A DNA stretch of 57,272 nucleotides from the NCBI RefSeq assembly GCF_030846195.1, contig NZ_JAVCWH010000014.1, positions 1 through 57,272 of the forward strand. Direction: 5' to 3'. Positions 27,442 through 37,378 of this stretch are shown in pieces (within the stretch, counting starts at the first letter, position 1; each line of letters opens with the position of its first letter). The notes beneath the pieces were generated by a model, which saw only the letters and a list, made by a program, of their open reading frames with translations, ran no database searches and was not told the origin of the DNA. This DNA comes from Paracoccus yibinensis (GTDB lineage Bacteria; Pseudomonadota; Alphaproteobacteria; Rhodobacterales; Rhodobacteraceae). Made by a program: the position numbers and the translations under genes.

Positions 27442-28625
27442 AGGAAGGACCTTCCATGATCGGGCGCCAGCAGGCCCAGATGCGCCAGGACCGAAGCGCC
27501 GATGTCGCTGAAGCCGACCAGCCCGACCTCTCGCGCGCCAACGCCATGGCCCAGGACCGCCACGCGTTCGCGGGTGTGGTCGGTGCCGTGCCAGGACGGG
27601 TCGTTGCCGTGATCGGCGGTGAAGATCGCCAGGTCGCCGGGGCGCAGCCTGTCCAGAAAGCGGCCCGCGATGCCGTCGAACCATTCCAGTTGCGCGGCAT
27701 AGCCGAGAATGTCGCGGCGATGGCCGAAATTCGTGTCGAATTCGACGAAGTTGGCGAAGGTCAGGCTGCCCGGTTCGGCATCGGACCCCAGGCGGATCAG
27801 GTGGTCCGCCAAGTCGGCGTCGGACTTGCCCTTGTGCAGATGGGTGATGCCGCGATGGCTGAAGATGTCGCCGATCTTGCCGATGGCATGGGTCACGCGG
27901 CCTTCGCCCTGCGCGATGTCCAGGATGGTGCGGCCCGGCGGCGCGATGGCGAAGTCGCGGCGGTTGCCGGTACGGCGGAAAGCGCCCGGAGCCTCGCCCA
28001 CGAAAGGACGGGCGATCACGCGGCCCACGCGCATGGCGTGCAGCATCGGGGCCAGCGACTGGCACAGCGCGATCAGGCGGTCCAAGCCGAAATGCTCTTC
28101 ATGCGCGGCGATCTGCAACACGCTGTCGACCGAGGTATAGCAGATTGGCCAGCCGCTGCGGATGTGTTCAGGCCCGAACTCCTCTATCACCTGCGTGCCT
28201 GATGCGTGGCAGTTGGCAAGGATCCCGCGGGTTCCCGCCAGGTCGCAGATGCGGGCCGTCACCTCGGGCGGAAAGGCAGGGGTGGTGTTGGGGAAGTAGT
28301 GCCACTCCCAGGGGACCGGCACGCCCGCGATCTCCCAGTGTCCCGAGGGCGTGTCCTTGCCGCGCGAGATTTCGGTGGCTGCCCCCCACAGCCCCTGCGG
28401 CGGCACCATCAGCCCCGGCGCGTCCTGCCCCGAGGCCAGCCGCACCGCCGCGCCCAAGCCAAGCCGGGCCAGGTTCGGCATGTCCAGCGCCCGCGCCTGC
28501 GCGATATGGCCCACGGTATTGGCGCCGGTATCGGGCAGGTCGCCGTTGAAGAACTGATCGGCATCCGGCGCCCCGCCGATGCCCACACTGTCCATCACGA
28601 TCAGAAAGGCGCGCCGGTCCGTCAT
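27438..28625 (-). CDS. deoB: Phosphopentomutase
   Basis: 395 residues. Interconverts (deoxy)ribose 1- and 5-phosphates after nucleoside phosphorolysis. Alkaline-phosphatase-superfamily metal sites appear as IVMDSVGIGGAPDADQF at the N-terminus and FTADHGNDPSWHGTDHTRE near the C-terminus; the DTGANT loop (about residues 32-37) holds the phosphorylated Thr. Starts inside an ATGA overlap with deoA and ends overlapping add. Confidence 0.96.
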   Translation of the reverse strand: MTDRRAFLIVMDSVGIGGAPDADQFFNGDLPDTGANTVGHIAQARALDMPNLARLGLGAAVRLASGQDAPGLMVPPQGLWGAATEISRGKDTPSGHWEIAGVPVPWEWHYFPNTTPAFPPEVTARICDLAGTRGILANCHASGTQVIEEFGPEHIRSGWPICYTSVDSVLQIAAHEEHFGLDRLIALCQSLAPMLHAMRVGRVIARPFVGEAPGAFRRTGNRRDFAIAPPGRTILDIAQGEGRVTHAIGKIGDIFSHRGITHLHKGKSDADLADHLIRLGSDAEPGSLTFANFVEFDTNFGHRRDILGYAAQLEWFDGIAGRFLDRLRPGDLAIFTADHGNDPSWHGTDHTRERVAVLGHGVGAREVGLVGFSDIGASVLAHLGLLAPDHGRSFL

Positions 28626-29905
28626 GGCGCGATCCTGTCGCGGATCAGGGGGCCGGGCGCGCCCTCCTCACCCAGACGATAGGCGGCAGAGACGGCGGCG
28701 ACGGCAACTTCGGCCGCGGTGTCGTCGGCGGCGTGGACCAGGGCCAGGGGGCGGCCGGGGCCGACCTCCTCGCCCAGTTTCGCCAGCATTGACAGGCCGA
28801 CACGCGGGTCGATCGCCTCGCCTGCGCGGACACGGCCCCCGCCGAGGGCCACGACGGCATGACCAAGCGCGGTCACGTCGATCTGGGCAACCCGGCCTTC
28901 CGGCGTGGGGACGGGGCGGACGACCGGCGCGAGGGCAAGATGCGCGTCAGGCCGGTCCAGAAGATCCACGGGGCCGCCTTGGGCGGCGACCATGCGGCCG
29001 AAGACCTCGGCCGCCGCGCCGGAATCCAGCAGGCCTGCCAGCCCTTCGTCCCCTTGCCCCGCAAGGCGCAACACCTCAGCCCCAAGCGCCAGGGTCAGGT
29101 CGCGCAGTGCGCCGGCTTCACCTTTCAGGACCCGGATGGATTCGGCGATTTCCAAGGCGTTTCCCGCGCTGCGCGCCAATGGCTGATCCATGTCGGTAAT
29201 CAGCGCCGAGGTCGGACAGCCAGCGCCGTTGGCAGTTTCCACCAAGGCCTGTGCCAGCCGCTGCGAGGATTCGGCCTTGCGCAGGAAAGCCCCCGATCCC
29301 GCCTTTACGTCCAGCACAAGCGCCTGCAAACCCGCCGCCAGTTTCTTCGACAGGATGGAGGCGGTGATCAGGTCGATCGATTCCACCGTCGCCGATTCGT
29401 CGCGGATCGCATACAGCCTGTGGTCGGCCGGGGCGAAATCGCCGCTGGCCGCCACGATGGCGCAACCCACGGTGCGCACGATCCGGCGGAAATCATCCTC
29501 GGACTGGTCGCAGCGGTATCCGGGGATCGCCTCGAGCTTGTCCAGGGTGCCGCCGGTATGTCCCAGCCCGCGCCCCGAAATCATCGGAACGAACACCCCC
29601 TTTGCTGCCAGCAGCGGCGCCAGGACCAAGCTCACCGCATCGCCGATGCCGCCCGTGGAATGCTTGTCCACCACAGGCCCTGGCAGATCCCAATGCAGCA
29701 CATGACCCGAATCGCGCATGGCACGCGTCAGGGCCACACGGCCCGGCACGCCGATGCCCTTGACCAGCACGGCCATGGCAAAGGCGCCCGCCTGCGCGTC
29801 GCTGACCGAACCGTTTGCCAATCCCTGCGCGATCAGCGCCGCGCCCGGCCCGTCGAGACCGCGACCGTCGCGGATCGCCGCGATTACCGGACGGGGGTCG
29901 GTCAT
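28622..29905 (-). CDS. deoA: Thymidine phosphorylase
   Basis: 427 residues. Phosphorolysis of thymidine and deoxyuridine to the base plus deoxyribose 1-phosphate. Family motifs: DKHSTGGIGDAVSLVLAPLL (phosphate-binding, about residues 80-99), MISGRGLGHTGGTLDKLEAI (the thymidine/pyrimidine phosphorylase signature) and VLDVKAGSGAFL. The start shares one base with the cdd stop codon (TAATG), and the stop overlaps the deoB start. Confidence 0.96.
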   Translation of the reverse strand: MTDPRPVIAAIRDGRGLDGPGAALIAQGLANGSVSDAQAGAFAMAVLVKGIGVPGRVALTRAMRDSGHVLHWDLPGPVVDKHSTGGIGDAVSLVLAPLLAAKGVFVPMISGRGLGHTGGTLDKLEAIPGYRCDQSEDDFRRIVRTVGCAIVAASGDFAPADHRLYAIRDESATVESIDLITASILSKKLAAGLQALVLDVKAGSGAFLRKAESSQRLAQALVETANGAGCPTSALITDMDQPLARSAGNALEIAESIRVLKGEAGALRDLTLALGAEVLRLAGQGDEGLAGLLDSGAAAEVFGRMVAAQGGPVDLLDRPDAHLALAPVVRPVPTPEGRVAQIDVTALGHAVVALGGGRVRAGEAIDPRVGLSMLAKLGEEVGPGRPLALVHAADDTAAEVAVAAVSAAYRLGEEGAPGPLIRDRIAP

Positions 29906-30297
29906 TATGCCTTGACCATATGCCCGGCGTCGAAACGCCCTGGCAACAACTCGCCCACGGTCGTGGCCAGCGTCGCGCCTTCGGTCGTTGCAAGCAGCAC
30001 GGGCGTATCATGGCGGCCGAATTCCGCCAGCTTCTGTCGGCAGCCGCCACAGGGCGGCACGGGCGAAGGGCTGTCGGCGATCACCGCGACCTCAATCAAT
30101 TCGGTCTCGCCCGCCGCGATCATGGCGGAAATCGCCCCCGCCTCGGCGCAGGTGCCTTCGGGATAGGCCACGTTTTCCACGTTGCAGCCCTTGTAGATCG
30201 CGCCAGATGCGCCACGGATGGCCGCGCCCACCTTGAAGCGCGAATAAGGGACATATGCCATCTCACGCACCTCGCGGGCAGCATCCAGCAACGACAT
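29905..30297 (-). CDS. cdd: Cytidine deaminase
   Basis: 130 residues, the short tetrameric type. Deaminates cytidine and deoxycytidine. Zinc ligands are Cys50 in GTCAEAGAI (with catalytic Glu52), Cys83 and Cys86 in PPCGGCRQ. NVENVAYPEG is the substrate-binding segment. First gene of the salvage operon; its promoter must lie in the 126-nt divergent gap shared with maeB. Confidence 0.95.
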   Translation of the reverse strand: MSLLDAAREVREMAYVPYSRFKVGAAIRGASGAIYKGCNVENVAYPEGTCAEAGAISAMIAAGETELIEVAVIADSPSPVPPCGGCRQKLAEFGRHDTPVLLATTEGATLATTVGELLPGRFDAGHMVKA

Positions 30298-30423
30298 TCG
30301 ACGGCTCCTTCACCTGTTCACGACAGTTTTGCGCAGGGTTGCCGCTAACGCAAGCCGAAGGCTTCTGTTCCCCGCCAAGGAAATGGTTTAACGGTGAACT
30401 AATTCGCATACGAGGGGGCAAAG

Positions 30424-32703
30424 ATGGAAGAACGCAGGCAGGACAATGCCCGGCAAGAGGCGCTGGATTATCATGAATTCCCGCGCCCGGGTAAGCTGGA
30501 GATCAGGGCAACCAAACCGCTGGCCAATGGCCGGGACCTGAGCCGCGCCTATTCCCCCGGCGTGGCCGAGGCATGCCTTGAGATCCAGGCCGACCCGGCC
30601 ACTGCCAGCCGCTATACCTCGCGCGGGAACCTGGTCGCGGTCGTGTCGAACGGAACCGCGGTCCTGGGCCTTGGCAATATCGGCGCGGCGGCGTCCAAGC
30701 CCGTGATGGAGGGCAAGGCCGTTCTGTTCAAGAAATTCGCCAATATCGACTGCTTCGATATCGAGGTGAACGAAGCCGACCCCGAAAAGCTGGCCGACAT
30801 CGTCTGCGCGCTGGAACCCACCTTTGGCGCGGTCAACCTGGAAGACATCAAGGCGCCGGACTGCTTCATCGTCGAGAAGCTGTGCCGCGAACGCATGAAC
30901 ATCCCGGTCTTCCACGACGACCAGCACGGCACCGCGATCGTGGTCGGCGCGGCGGCCACCAACGCGCTGCATGTCGCCGGCAAGCGGTTCGAGGACATCA
31001 AGGTCGTCTCGACCGGCGGCGGGGCTGCGGGAATCGCCTGCCTCAACATGCTGCTGAAGCTGGGCGTCAAGCGCGAGAATGTCTGGCTGTGTGACATTCA
31101 CGGCCTGGTTTACAAGGGCCGGGTCGAGGACATGACCGTCCAGAAGGCCGCCTTCGCGCAAGAAACCGATGCCCGCACCCTGGCCGAGGTGATCGAGGGA
31201 GCGGACCTGTTCCTGGGCCTGTCGGGTCCCGGCGTCCTGAAGCCCGAGATGGTGGCGAAGATGACCCGCCGCCCGATCATCTTCGCGCTTGCGAACCCCA
31301 ATCCGGAAATCGTGCCCGACGACGCCCGTGCGGTCGCCCCCGACGCGATCATCGCCACGGGACGCAGCGATTTCCCCAATCAGGTGAACAACGTCCTCTG
31401 CTTCCCCTTCATCTTCCGGGGCGCGCTTGACGTGGGCGCGACCACCATCAACGCGGAAATGGAGCTTGCCTGCATCGAAGGCATCGCGGCCCTTGCCCGC
31501 GCCACCACGGCGGCCGAAGCCGCAGCGGCCTATCGGGGCGAGACGCTGACCTTCGGGCCGGAATACCTGATCCCGAAACCGTTCGATCCGCGCCTTGTGG
31601 GCGTCGTCAGTTCGGCCGTGGCCCGTGCCGCTATGGAAACCGGGGTGGCGACCCGCCCGCTGGAGGATCTGGAAGCCTACAAGCGCAAGCTGGACAGTTC
31701 GGTCTTCCGATCCGCCCTGATCATGCGCCCGGTCTTCGAGGCCGCAGCCACCGCCACCCGCCGCATCGCCTTTGCCGAGGGCGAGGACGAGCGCGTCCTT
31801 CGCGCCGCCAATGCCATGCTGGAGGAAACGACCGACGTTCCGATCCTGATCGGCCGTCCCGAGGTGATCGCCATGCGGGCCGAACGCGCCGGCCTGCCGA
31901 TCCGCCCCGAACGCGACTTCGAGATCGTGAACCCCGAGGACGATCCCCGCTATCGCGATTACTGGGAAACCTATCACAACTTGATGGCCCGGCGCGGCGT
32001 CACCCCCGATATCGCCCGCGCCATCATGCGCACCAACACGACGGCCATTGCCGCCGTCATGGTCCACAGGGCCGAGGCCGACAGCCTGATCTGCGGCACC
32101 TTCGGGCAGTATTCATGGCACCTGCGCTATATCCGAGAGATCCTTGCGCGCGACGGGTTGTCCCCGGTGGGCGCGCTGTCGATGATCATCCTGGAAGACG
32201 GGCCGCTGTTCATCGCGGATACACAGTGCAACGATGATCCGACGCCGCAGCAGGTGATGGACACCGTGATGGGCGCCGCCCGCCACGTTCGCCGCTTTGG
32301 CATGAAGCCCAAGATCGCGCTTTGCTGCCATTCGCAGTTCGGCAACCTCGACACCTATACGGGCCGCAAGATGCGCGAGGCGCTGGCGTTGCTGGATGCC
32401 CGCAAGCCCGACTTCATGTATGACGGCGAAATGCATGTCGACGCGGCGCTGGATCCTGCCCTGCGCGAACGCATCTTCCCCGGATCGCGGCTGGAAGGCA
32501 TGGCGAACGTTCTGGTCTTCCCCGGCACCGACGCGGCATCCGGGGTGCGCAACGCGCTGAAGATGCGCGCCAACGGACTGGAGGTCGGGCCGATCCTGAT
32601 GGGCATGGGCAACCGCGCCCATATCGTCACCCCCTCGATCACCACGCGCGGCCTGCTGAACATGAGCGTTCTGGCGGGAACTCCGGTCGCGCATTACAGT
32701 TGA
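30424..32703 (+). CDS. maeB: NADP-dependent malic enzyme with C-terminal phosphotransacetylase-like domain
   Basis: 759 residues, the usual size of the hybrid MaeB. The N-terminal malic enzyme domain (about 1-430) decarboxylates malate to pyruvate with NADP+: visible are [32 protein letters not shown] (metal/substrate site) and the nucleotide loop [16 protein letters not shown]. The C-terminal half (about 440-759) resembles phosphotransacetylase ([34 protein letters not shown]) and in homologues is an acetyl-CoA-sensing regulatory domain. gaggggg lies before the ATG. Supplies NADPH and pyruvate from C4 acids, fitting growth on acetate or propionate with mcl1 and prpE. Confidence 0.95.
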   Translation: MEERRQDNARQEALDYHEFPRPGKLEIRATKPLANGRDLSRAYSPGVAEACLEIQADPATASRYTSRGNLVAVVSNGTAVLGLGNIGAAASKPVMEGKAVLFKKFANIDCFDIEVNEADPEKLADIVCALEPTFGAVNLEDIKAPDCFIVEKLCRERMNIPVFHDDQHGTAIVVGAAATNALHVAGKRFEDIKVVSTGGGAAGIACLNMLLKLGVKRENVWLCDIHGLVYKGRVEDMTVQKAAFAQETDARTLAEVIEGADLFLGLSGPGVLKPEMVAKMTRRPIIFALANPNPEIVPDDARAVAPDAIIATGRSDFPNQVNNVLCFPFIFRGALDVGATTINAEMELACIEGIAALARATTAAEAAAAYRGETLTFGPEYLIPKPFDPRLVGVVSSAVARAAMETGVATRPLEDLEAYKRKLDSSVFRSALIMRPVFEAAATATRRIAFAEGEDERVLRAANAMLEETTDVPILIGRPEVIAMRAERAGLPIRPERDFEIVNPEDDPRYRDYWETYHNLMARRGVTPDIARAIMRTNTTAIAAVMVHRAEADSLICGTFGQYSWHLRYIREILARDGLSPVGALSMIILEDGPLFIADTQCNDDPTPQQVMDTVMGAARHVRRFGMKPKIALCCHSQFGNLDTYTGRKMREALALLDARKPDFMYDGEMHVDAALDPALRERIFPGSRLEGMANVLVFPGTDAASGVRNALKMRANGLEVGPILMGMGNRAHIVTPSITTRGLLNMSVLAGTPVAHYS

Positions 32704-32763
32704 TTTTCCGCGCCGGGCGATTCGGCTGATGATCGTCCGGCGCTCTGCATCCGCGATGCTGCG

Positions 32764-32819
32764 TTTGCAAACTAGATGCCCCTGTATGGGCTGGTTTGCA
32801 GCTTTTTCCGTTTTGCAAA
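32764..32819 (+). promoter_or_regulatory. Cluster of TTTGCAAA boxes upstream of prpE (candidate ScfR/PccR site)
   Basis: Perfect palindromes TTTGCAAA occur at 32764-32771 (within gtttgcaaac) and 32812-32819, with a partial copy TTTGCAgc at 32795-32802. They lie 118-173 nt before the prpE ATG. TTTGCAAA is the half-site I recall for PccR and related short-chain fatty acyl-CoA regulators in Rhodobacter, though the published sites have two boxes only 4 nt apart, unlike here. No other perfect copy was noticed elsewhere in the window. Confidence 0.55.
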
Positions 32820-32936
32820 CCGTTCCGGCATATATCTGCTACATTTCGCCACGCGGCTTGGTCTTGATCCGCTAACATTGTTGCGCCGACCCGTCGCCCC
32901 TGCGTAACACATGCGCAGGAGTGAGGAGACAACACC

Positions 32937-34829
32937 ATGTCGTATCGCGAGACCTATGCCGCCTGGCAGGCCGATCCCGAAGCCTTCTGGATGGACGCAT
33001 CCCGCAAGATCGATTGGGACCGCCCGCCAAGCCGCGCCTTCTTCGATCAAGGTCCGGCAGGGGAATGGTTTGCGGACGGGATGCTGAACGCCTGCTGGAA
33101 CGCCGTTGACCGCCATGTCGAGGCCGGGCGCGGCGACCAGCTTGCCATCATCCACGACAGCCCCATTACCCGGTCCTGCCGGGGTATCACATACCGGGAG
33201 CTGCGCGACCGCGTGGCCAGCCTTGCGGGCGCGCTGCGCGCCAAGGGCATCCAGAAGGGCGACCGGGTCATCATCTACATGCCCATGGTCCCCGAGGCGC
33301 TGGAGGCGATGCTGGCCTGCGCGCGGCTGGGCGCGATCCATTCAGTCGTCTTCGGCGGCTTTGCCGCGCACGAACTGGCGGTCCGCATCAACGACGCCAC
33401 GCCCAAGGCGATCATCGCAGCGTCCTGCGGGCTGGAACCCGGCCGCATCGTCCCCTACAAGCCGCTTCTGGACCGGGCGATCGAGGAAGCGACCCACAAG
33501 CCCGACTTCTGCGTGATCTTCCAGCGGGAACAAGAGGTCGCGCACCTGACCGAAGGCCGCGACGTCGCCTGGCACAGCTTCCAGTTCGGCGTCGAACCCG
33601 CCGAATGCGTCCCGGTCGAGGGGAACCACCCCGCCTATGTGCTTTATACATCCGGCACGACCGGGCAGCCCAAGGGCGTGGTGCGGCATACCGGGGGGCA
33701 TATGGTCGCGCTCGCCTGGTCGATGAAGAACGTCTATGACATCGACGCGGGCGATGTCTTCTGGGCGGCGTCCGACGTGGGCTGGGTCGTGGGCCACAGC
33801 TATATCTGCTATGGCCCCCTGGCGGTCGGCGCCACCACCATCGTCTTCGAGGGCAAGCCCGTGGGCACGCCCGACGCTGCCGCCTATTGGCGGGTGATCC
33901 AGAACCACCGCGTCAAAAGCGTCTTCAGCGCCCCTACCGCGATCCGCGCCATCCGCAGGGAAGACCCGGAAGGCAAGCTGATTGGCGAATACAACCTGCG
34001 CCATTTCAAGACGCTGTATCTGGCGGGCGAACGCGCCGACCCCGACACGATCCAGTGGGCCGAGGAAAAGCTGGGGGTGCCGGTGATCGACCACTGGTGG
34101 CAGACCGAAACCGGCTGGCCCATCGTCGCGAACCCCGTGGGGATCGAGCTTCTGCCGGTCAAGCGCGGCAGCCCCTCGGTCACGTTGCCCGGCTATGACG
34201 TGCAGGTCCTGGACGAGGCGGGCCATCCTGTCCCCGCGGGCACCCTGGGCGCCGTGGCCATCAAGCTGCCGCTGCCGCCAGGGACCCTGCCGACCCTGTG
34301 GAATGCCGAGGATCGGTTCACCAAATCCTATCTGTCGCATTTCCCCGGCTATTACGAGACGGGAGACGCGGGCTATATCGACGAGGATGGATACCTTTAC
34401 ATCATGGCGCGCACCGACGACGTGATCAACGTCGCGGGGCACCGCCTGTCCACCGGCGCGATGGAGGAGGTTCTGTCGGCCCATCCCGCCGTGGCGGAAT
34501 GCGCGGTGATCGGCGTGGCGGACAGCCTGAAGGGTCAGATGCCCCTGGGGTTCCTTTGCCTCAAGAAAGGCACGAACACCCCCGATGCCCAGGTGGTCAA
34601 GGAGGTCGTCGGAATGGTCCGCGACCAGATCGGCCCGGTTGCGGCTTTCAAGACGGCCTGCGTCGTGGACCGCCTGCCCAAGACCCGGTCGGGCAAGATC
34701 CTGCGCGCCACCATGGTCAAGATCGCAGACGGAGAGTCGTTCAAGACCCCGGCGACGATCGACGACCCTGCCATTCTGGATGAAATCGCGGTGGCCCTGC
34801 GCGCGGTCGGGTATCCGCAGCACGCCTAA
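32937..34829 (+). CDS. prpE: Propionyl-CoA synthetase
   Basis: 630 residues. AMP-forming acyl-CoA synthetase activating propionate (and acetate less well). The AMP-binding P-loop is YVLYTSGTTGQPKGVVRHTG; WWQTETGWPI, YYETGDAGYIDEDGYLYIMA and the C-terminal catalytic lysine segment KTRSGKILRATM are all present. The opening SYRETYAAWQADPEAFW resembles PrpE rather than Acs, and total length fits PrpE. ATG at 32937 with gtgaggaga. The 233-nt upstream gap carries TTTGCAAA boxes consistent with acyl-CoA-responsive control. Confidence 0.92.
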   Translation: MSYRETYAAWQADPEAFWMDASRKIDWDRPPSRAFFDQGPAGEWFADGMLNACWNAVDRHVEAGRGDQLAIIHDSPITRSCRGITYRELRDRVASLAGALRAKGIQKGDRVIIYMPMVPEALEAMLACARLGAIHSVVFGGFAAHELAVRINDATPKAIIAASCGLEPGRIVPYKPLLDRAIEEATHKPDFCVIFQREQEVAHLTEGRDVAWHSFQFGVEPAECVPVEGNHPAYVLYTSGTTGQPKGVVRHTGGHMVALAWSMKNVYDIDAGDVFWAASDVGWVVGHSYICYGPLAVGATTIVFEGKPVGTPDAAAYWRVIQNHRVKSVFSAPTAIRAIRREDPEGKLIGEYNLRHFKTLYLAGERADPDTIQWAEEKLGVPVIDHWWQTETGWPIVANPVGIELLPVKRGSPSVTLPGYDVQVLDEAGHPVPAGTLGAVAIKLPLPPGTLPTLWNAEDRFTKSYLSHFPGYYETGDAGYIDEDGYLYIMARTDDVINVAGHRLSTGAMEEVLSAHPAVAECAVIGVADSLKGQMPLGFLCLKKGTNTPDAQVVKEVVGMVRDQIGPVAAFKTACVVDRLPKTRSGKILRATMVKIADGESFKTPATIDDPAILDEIAVALRAVGYPQHA

Positions 34830-34884
34830 CAAAAATTTGTAGAACCCTGGGCGTTCATCGGCGTTTTCCGCAACGGAGGCGCCG

Positions 34885-35265
34885 ATGACGACACAAGCAC
34901 ATTCCATCGTGGACCATATTCATCTGCGCTCGGTGCATCTCGACCAGGCCATCCTTTTCTATCAGGCCGTCTTCGAGGCATTGGGCCGCAGCAGCGACAT
35001 GAAAGGGGGACGGGACTGGCTGGAACTGGGCTGTTTCTATCTGGATGAGGCCGATGCCGGCGCCCCGCCGAGCAGGATCCACCTGGCCTTCTCGGCCCGG
35101 TCCCGGGCCGAGGTGCATTCCTTTCATGAAGCCGGTCTGAAGGCCGGGGGCACGGATAACGGCCCCCCCGGCCTGCGCGACTATCATCCGGGATATTATG
35201 CGGCCTATCTGCTGGACCCGGACGGCAACAACATCGAAGCCAAGTTCGACGAACGAACAGGCTAG
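34885..35265 (+). CDS. VOC (glyoxalase/bleomycin-resistance) family protein
   Basis: 126 residues starting [21 protein letters not shown] vicinal-oxygen-chelate fold is shown by [20 protein letters not shown] (first beta-alpha module with a His ligand) and [20 protein letters not shown] (second module ending in the typical DPDGNNIE). The substrate is unknown. The ATG follows cggaggcg. Its 3' end overlaps the convergent aroA gene by 4 nt. Confidence 0.85.
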   Translation: MTTQAHSIVDHIHLRSVHLDQAILFYQAVFEALGRSSDMKGGRDWLELGCFYLDEADAGAPPSRIHLAFSARSRAEVHSFHEAGLKAGGTDNGPPGLRDYHPGYYAAYLLDPDGNNIEAKFDERTG

Positions 35266-36593
35266 CCCAGATCCCCGCCCAATCCCTGCATCAGGGGCAG
35301 GAAATCCGGGAAAGACGTTGCGATCGGTGCGCCGTCGTCGATGGATACCGGCGCTTCGGAAGCCAGTCCCAGGACCAGGAAGGACATGGCGATGCGGTGA
35401 TCCAGATGCGTGACAGCCCTGCCGCCGCCGGGAACGCGGTCCATGCCATGCACGGTCATGCTGTCCTTGGTCTCCTCGACCCGCACGCCATTGGCCTCCA
35501 GCCCGCGGGCCATGGCGTCGATCCGGTCGCTTTCCTTGACCCGCAGTTCGGCGACGCCGTTCATGACCGTCGTGCCTTCGGCGAAGGCCGCGATCACCGA
35601 CAGGATGGGGAATTCGTCAATCATGCTGGCGGCGCGTTCGGCGGGAACCACGACCCCTTTCAGCGCGCCGTGGCGAACCACCAGGTCTGCCACCGGCTCG
35701 CCTCCCTCCTCTCGCGGGTTTTCGAAGGCGATATCCGCACCCATTTCCAGCAGGGTCACATACAACCCGTCGCGAGTCGGGTTCCGGCTGACCCCCGGCA
35801 CGCGGATCTCCGATCCCGGCACGATCAGCGCGGCAGCCACGGGAAAGGCCGCGCTTGACGGATCGCGCGGAACGGCAACCGCCTGCGCGCGCAGTTCGGG
35901 GCGGCCTTGCAGCGTGATCACATGACCTTCCTCGGTCGTCTCGGCCCGGATATCGGCCCCGAAGGCCGCCAGCATCCGTTCGGAGTGATCGCGGGTCGGT
36001 TCGGCCTCGATCACGACCGTCTCGCCGGGCACGTTCAAACCTGCCAGCAGGATCGCCGACTTGATCTGCGCACTGGCGACCGGCGTGCGATAGCGGACTG
36101 GCAGGGGATCGGCCGCGCCCTGAAGCGTGATGGGCAGCCGGCCCCCTTCCCGCGCCGTGATCTGCGCGCCGAACAGTTCCAGCGGCTCGGTCACGCGCGC
36201 CATCGGGCGACGCGACAGGCTTGCGTCGCCTGTGAAGGTTGCGGTGATCGGCGTGGTGGCCATGGCCCCCATGATCAGCCGCACCCCGGTGCCGGAATTG
36301 CCGCAGTCGATCACGCCCTCGGGTTCGGAAAACCCGCCGACGCCGACGCCGTGCACGGACCATTCGCCCTGGCCCAGCCGTTCGACCCGCGCGCCAAAGG
36401 CGGCCATGGCCTTGGCGGTATCCAGGACGTCCTGGCCTTCCAGCAGGCCGGTGATCCGGGTCTCGCCCACGGACAGCGCGCCCAGGATCAGCGCCCGGTG
36501 GCTGATCGACTTGTCGCCCGGCACCTGGGCCGTGCCCCGCAGCGGGCCGCTGCGGCGGACGGTCATCGGGCGAGGATCAGTGGAATGGGACAT
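35262..36593 (-). CDS. aroA: 3-phosphoshikimate 1-carboxyvinyltransferase (EPSP synthase, class II type)
   Basis: 443 residues. Shikimate pathway enzyme joining shikimate-3-P and PEP. N-terminal [17 protein letters not shown] binds S3P. All four class II signatures that I recall are present: GDKS (26-29), SAQIK (174-178), RDHSE (201-205) and NPTR. The position equivalent to Ala100 of the glyphosate-insensitive CP4 enzyme is Gly101 here ([10 protein letters not shown]), as in typical glyphosate-sensitive enzymes. The ATG at 36593 has caggtg nearby. Convergent with the VOC gene; divergent from alkD. Confidence 0.95.
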   Translation of the reverse strand: MSHSTDPRPMTVRRSGPLRGTAQVPGDKSISHRALILGALSVGETRITGLLEGQDVLDTAKAMAAFGARVERLGQGEWSVHGVGVGGFSEPEGVIDCGNSGTGVRLIMGAMATTPITATFTGDASLSRRPMARVTEPLELFGAQITAREGGRLPITLQGAADPLPVRYRTPVASAQIKSAILLAGLNVPGETVVIEAEPTRDHSERMLAAFGADIRAETTEEGHVITLQGRPELRAQAVAVPRDPSSAAFPVAAALIVPGSEIRVPGVSRNPTRDGLYVTLLEMGADIAFENPREEGGEPVADLVVRHGALKGVVVPAERAASMIDEFPILSVIAAFAEGTTVMNGVAELRVKESDRIDAMARGLEANGVRVEETKDSMTVHGMDRVPGGGRAVTHLDHRIAMSFLVLGLASEAPVSIDDGAPIATSFPDFLPLMQGLGGDLG

Positions 36594-36703
36594 GGCGACA
36601 CCTGTTGATTGCGCAGGTCTTTTAGCGCCGCCACCCCGGCACGGCCAGCCCGTTCTTGCGCCCGCGCGCGGGTCTTCCTAGAACCGCGGGAACGGAGGTT
36701 CCC

Positions 36704-37378
36704 ATGACAGAACTGGACAGCCTGAAGGCCCTGGCCGATCCCGGAAAGGCGGATCAGATGCAGGCCTATCACAAGACGCCGCGCGTCTATCTTGGGGTGG
36801 CGAACCCGCAACTGGACGACCTGGTTGCCGAATGGCGGGCCTCGCGGGACGTCGAGGGGCGCGTCGGCCTGGCCCGCGACCTCTGGGCCAGCGACATCCA
36901 TGAAGCGCGCATCGCGGCGGCCAAGCTGCTGACCCAGGCACGGATCCGCCCCGACGATGCCGTATGGTCGCTGATTGCGGGCTGGGCGGCAGAATTCGAC
37001 GGCTGGGCCATCGCGGACAGCGCCATGATCGCCGGTCAGAAGCGGCTGGTGGCCGAACCCACGCGACTGGATCAGGTCGAAGCCTGGCTGGACCATCTGA
37101 ACAAATGGACCCGGCGGGCGGCCCTGGTGGGCACCCTGCCCTGGGCCAAGATGAACAATCCCAAGCCCGGCGACGTGGCCGCCCGCGAGCGCATCCTGGA
37201 CTGGGCCGCGCGACTGGCGGATGACCGCGACTGGTTCATCCAGAAGGCCATCGCCTGGTGGCTGCGCGACCTGTCCAAGCGCGACGCCCCCCGCGTCCAC
37301 ACCTTCCTGGCCGATCACGGGGCGCGGATGAAGCCCTTCGCGCGCAAGGAAGCCCTGCGGCTGGTTCAGGATCGATAA
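36704..37378 (+). CDS. DNA alkylation repair protein (AlkD-like HEAT-repeat glycosylase)
   Basis: 224 residues, rich in Trp and helices as expected for the AlkD family of HEAT-like repeat DNA glycosylases, which remove N3- and N7-alkylpurines. Family-type segments: WASDIHEARIAAAKLL, WAIADSAMIAGQ, WTRRAALVGTLPWA and DRDWFIQKAIAWWLRDLSK, each ending a helical repeat. A strong cggagg site precedes the ATG at 36704, which is preferred over an upstream alternative start. Its last 13 nt overlap the convergent lipoprotein gene. Confidence 0.82.
   Translation: MTELDSLKALADPGKADQMQAYHKTPRVYLGVANPQLDDLVAEWRASRDVEGRVGLARDLWASDIHEARIAAAKLLTQARIRPDDAVWSLIAGWAAEFDGWAIADSAMIAGQKRLVAEPTRLDQVEAWLDHLNKWTRRAALVGTLPWAKMNNPKPGDVAARERILDWAARLADDRDWFIQKAIAWWLRDLSKRDAPRVHTFLADHGARMKPFARKEALRLVQDR

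Noticed and set aside
30380..30405. CtrA-like TTAA-N7-CTAA near the maeB/cdd gap
   Set aside because: One mismatch to TTAA-N7-TTAA in an AT-rich patch; no reason to expect CtrA control of these genes.
30388..32067. 559-codon minus-strand frame opposite maeB
   Set aside because: Antisense shadow of a well-supported malic enzyme gene.
33342..34907. 521-codon minus-strand frame opposite prpE
   Set aside because: Antisense shadow; no recognisable protein family.
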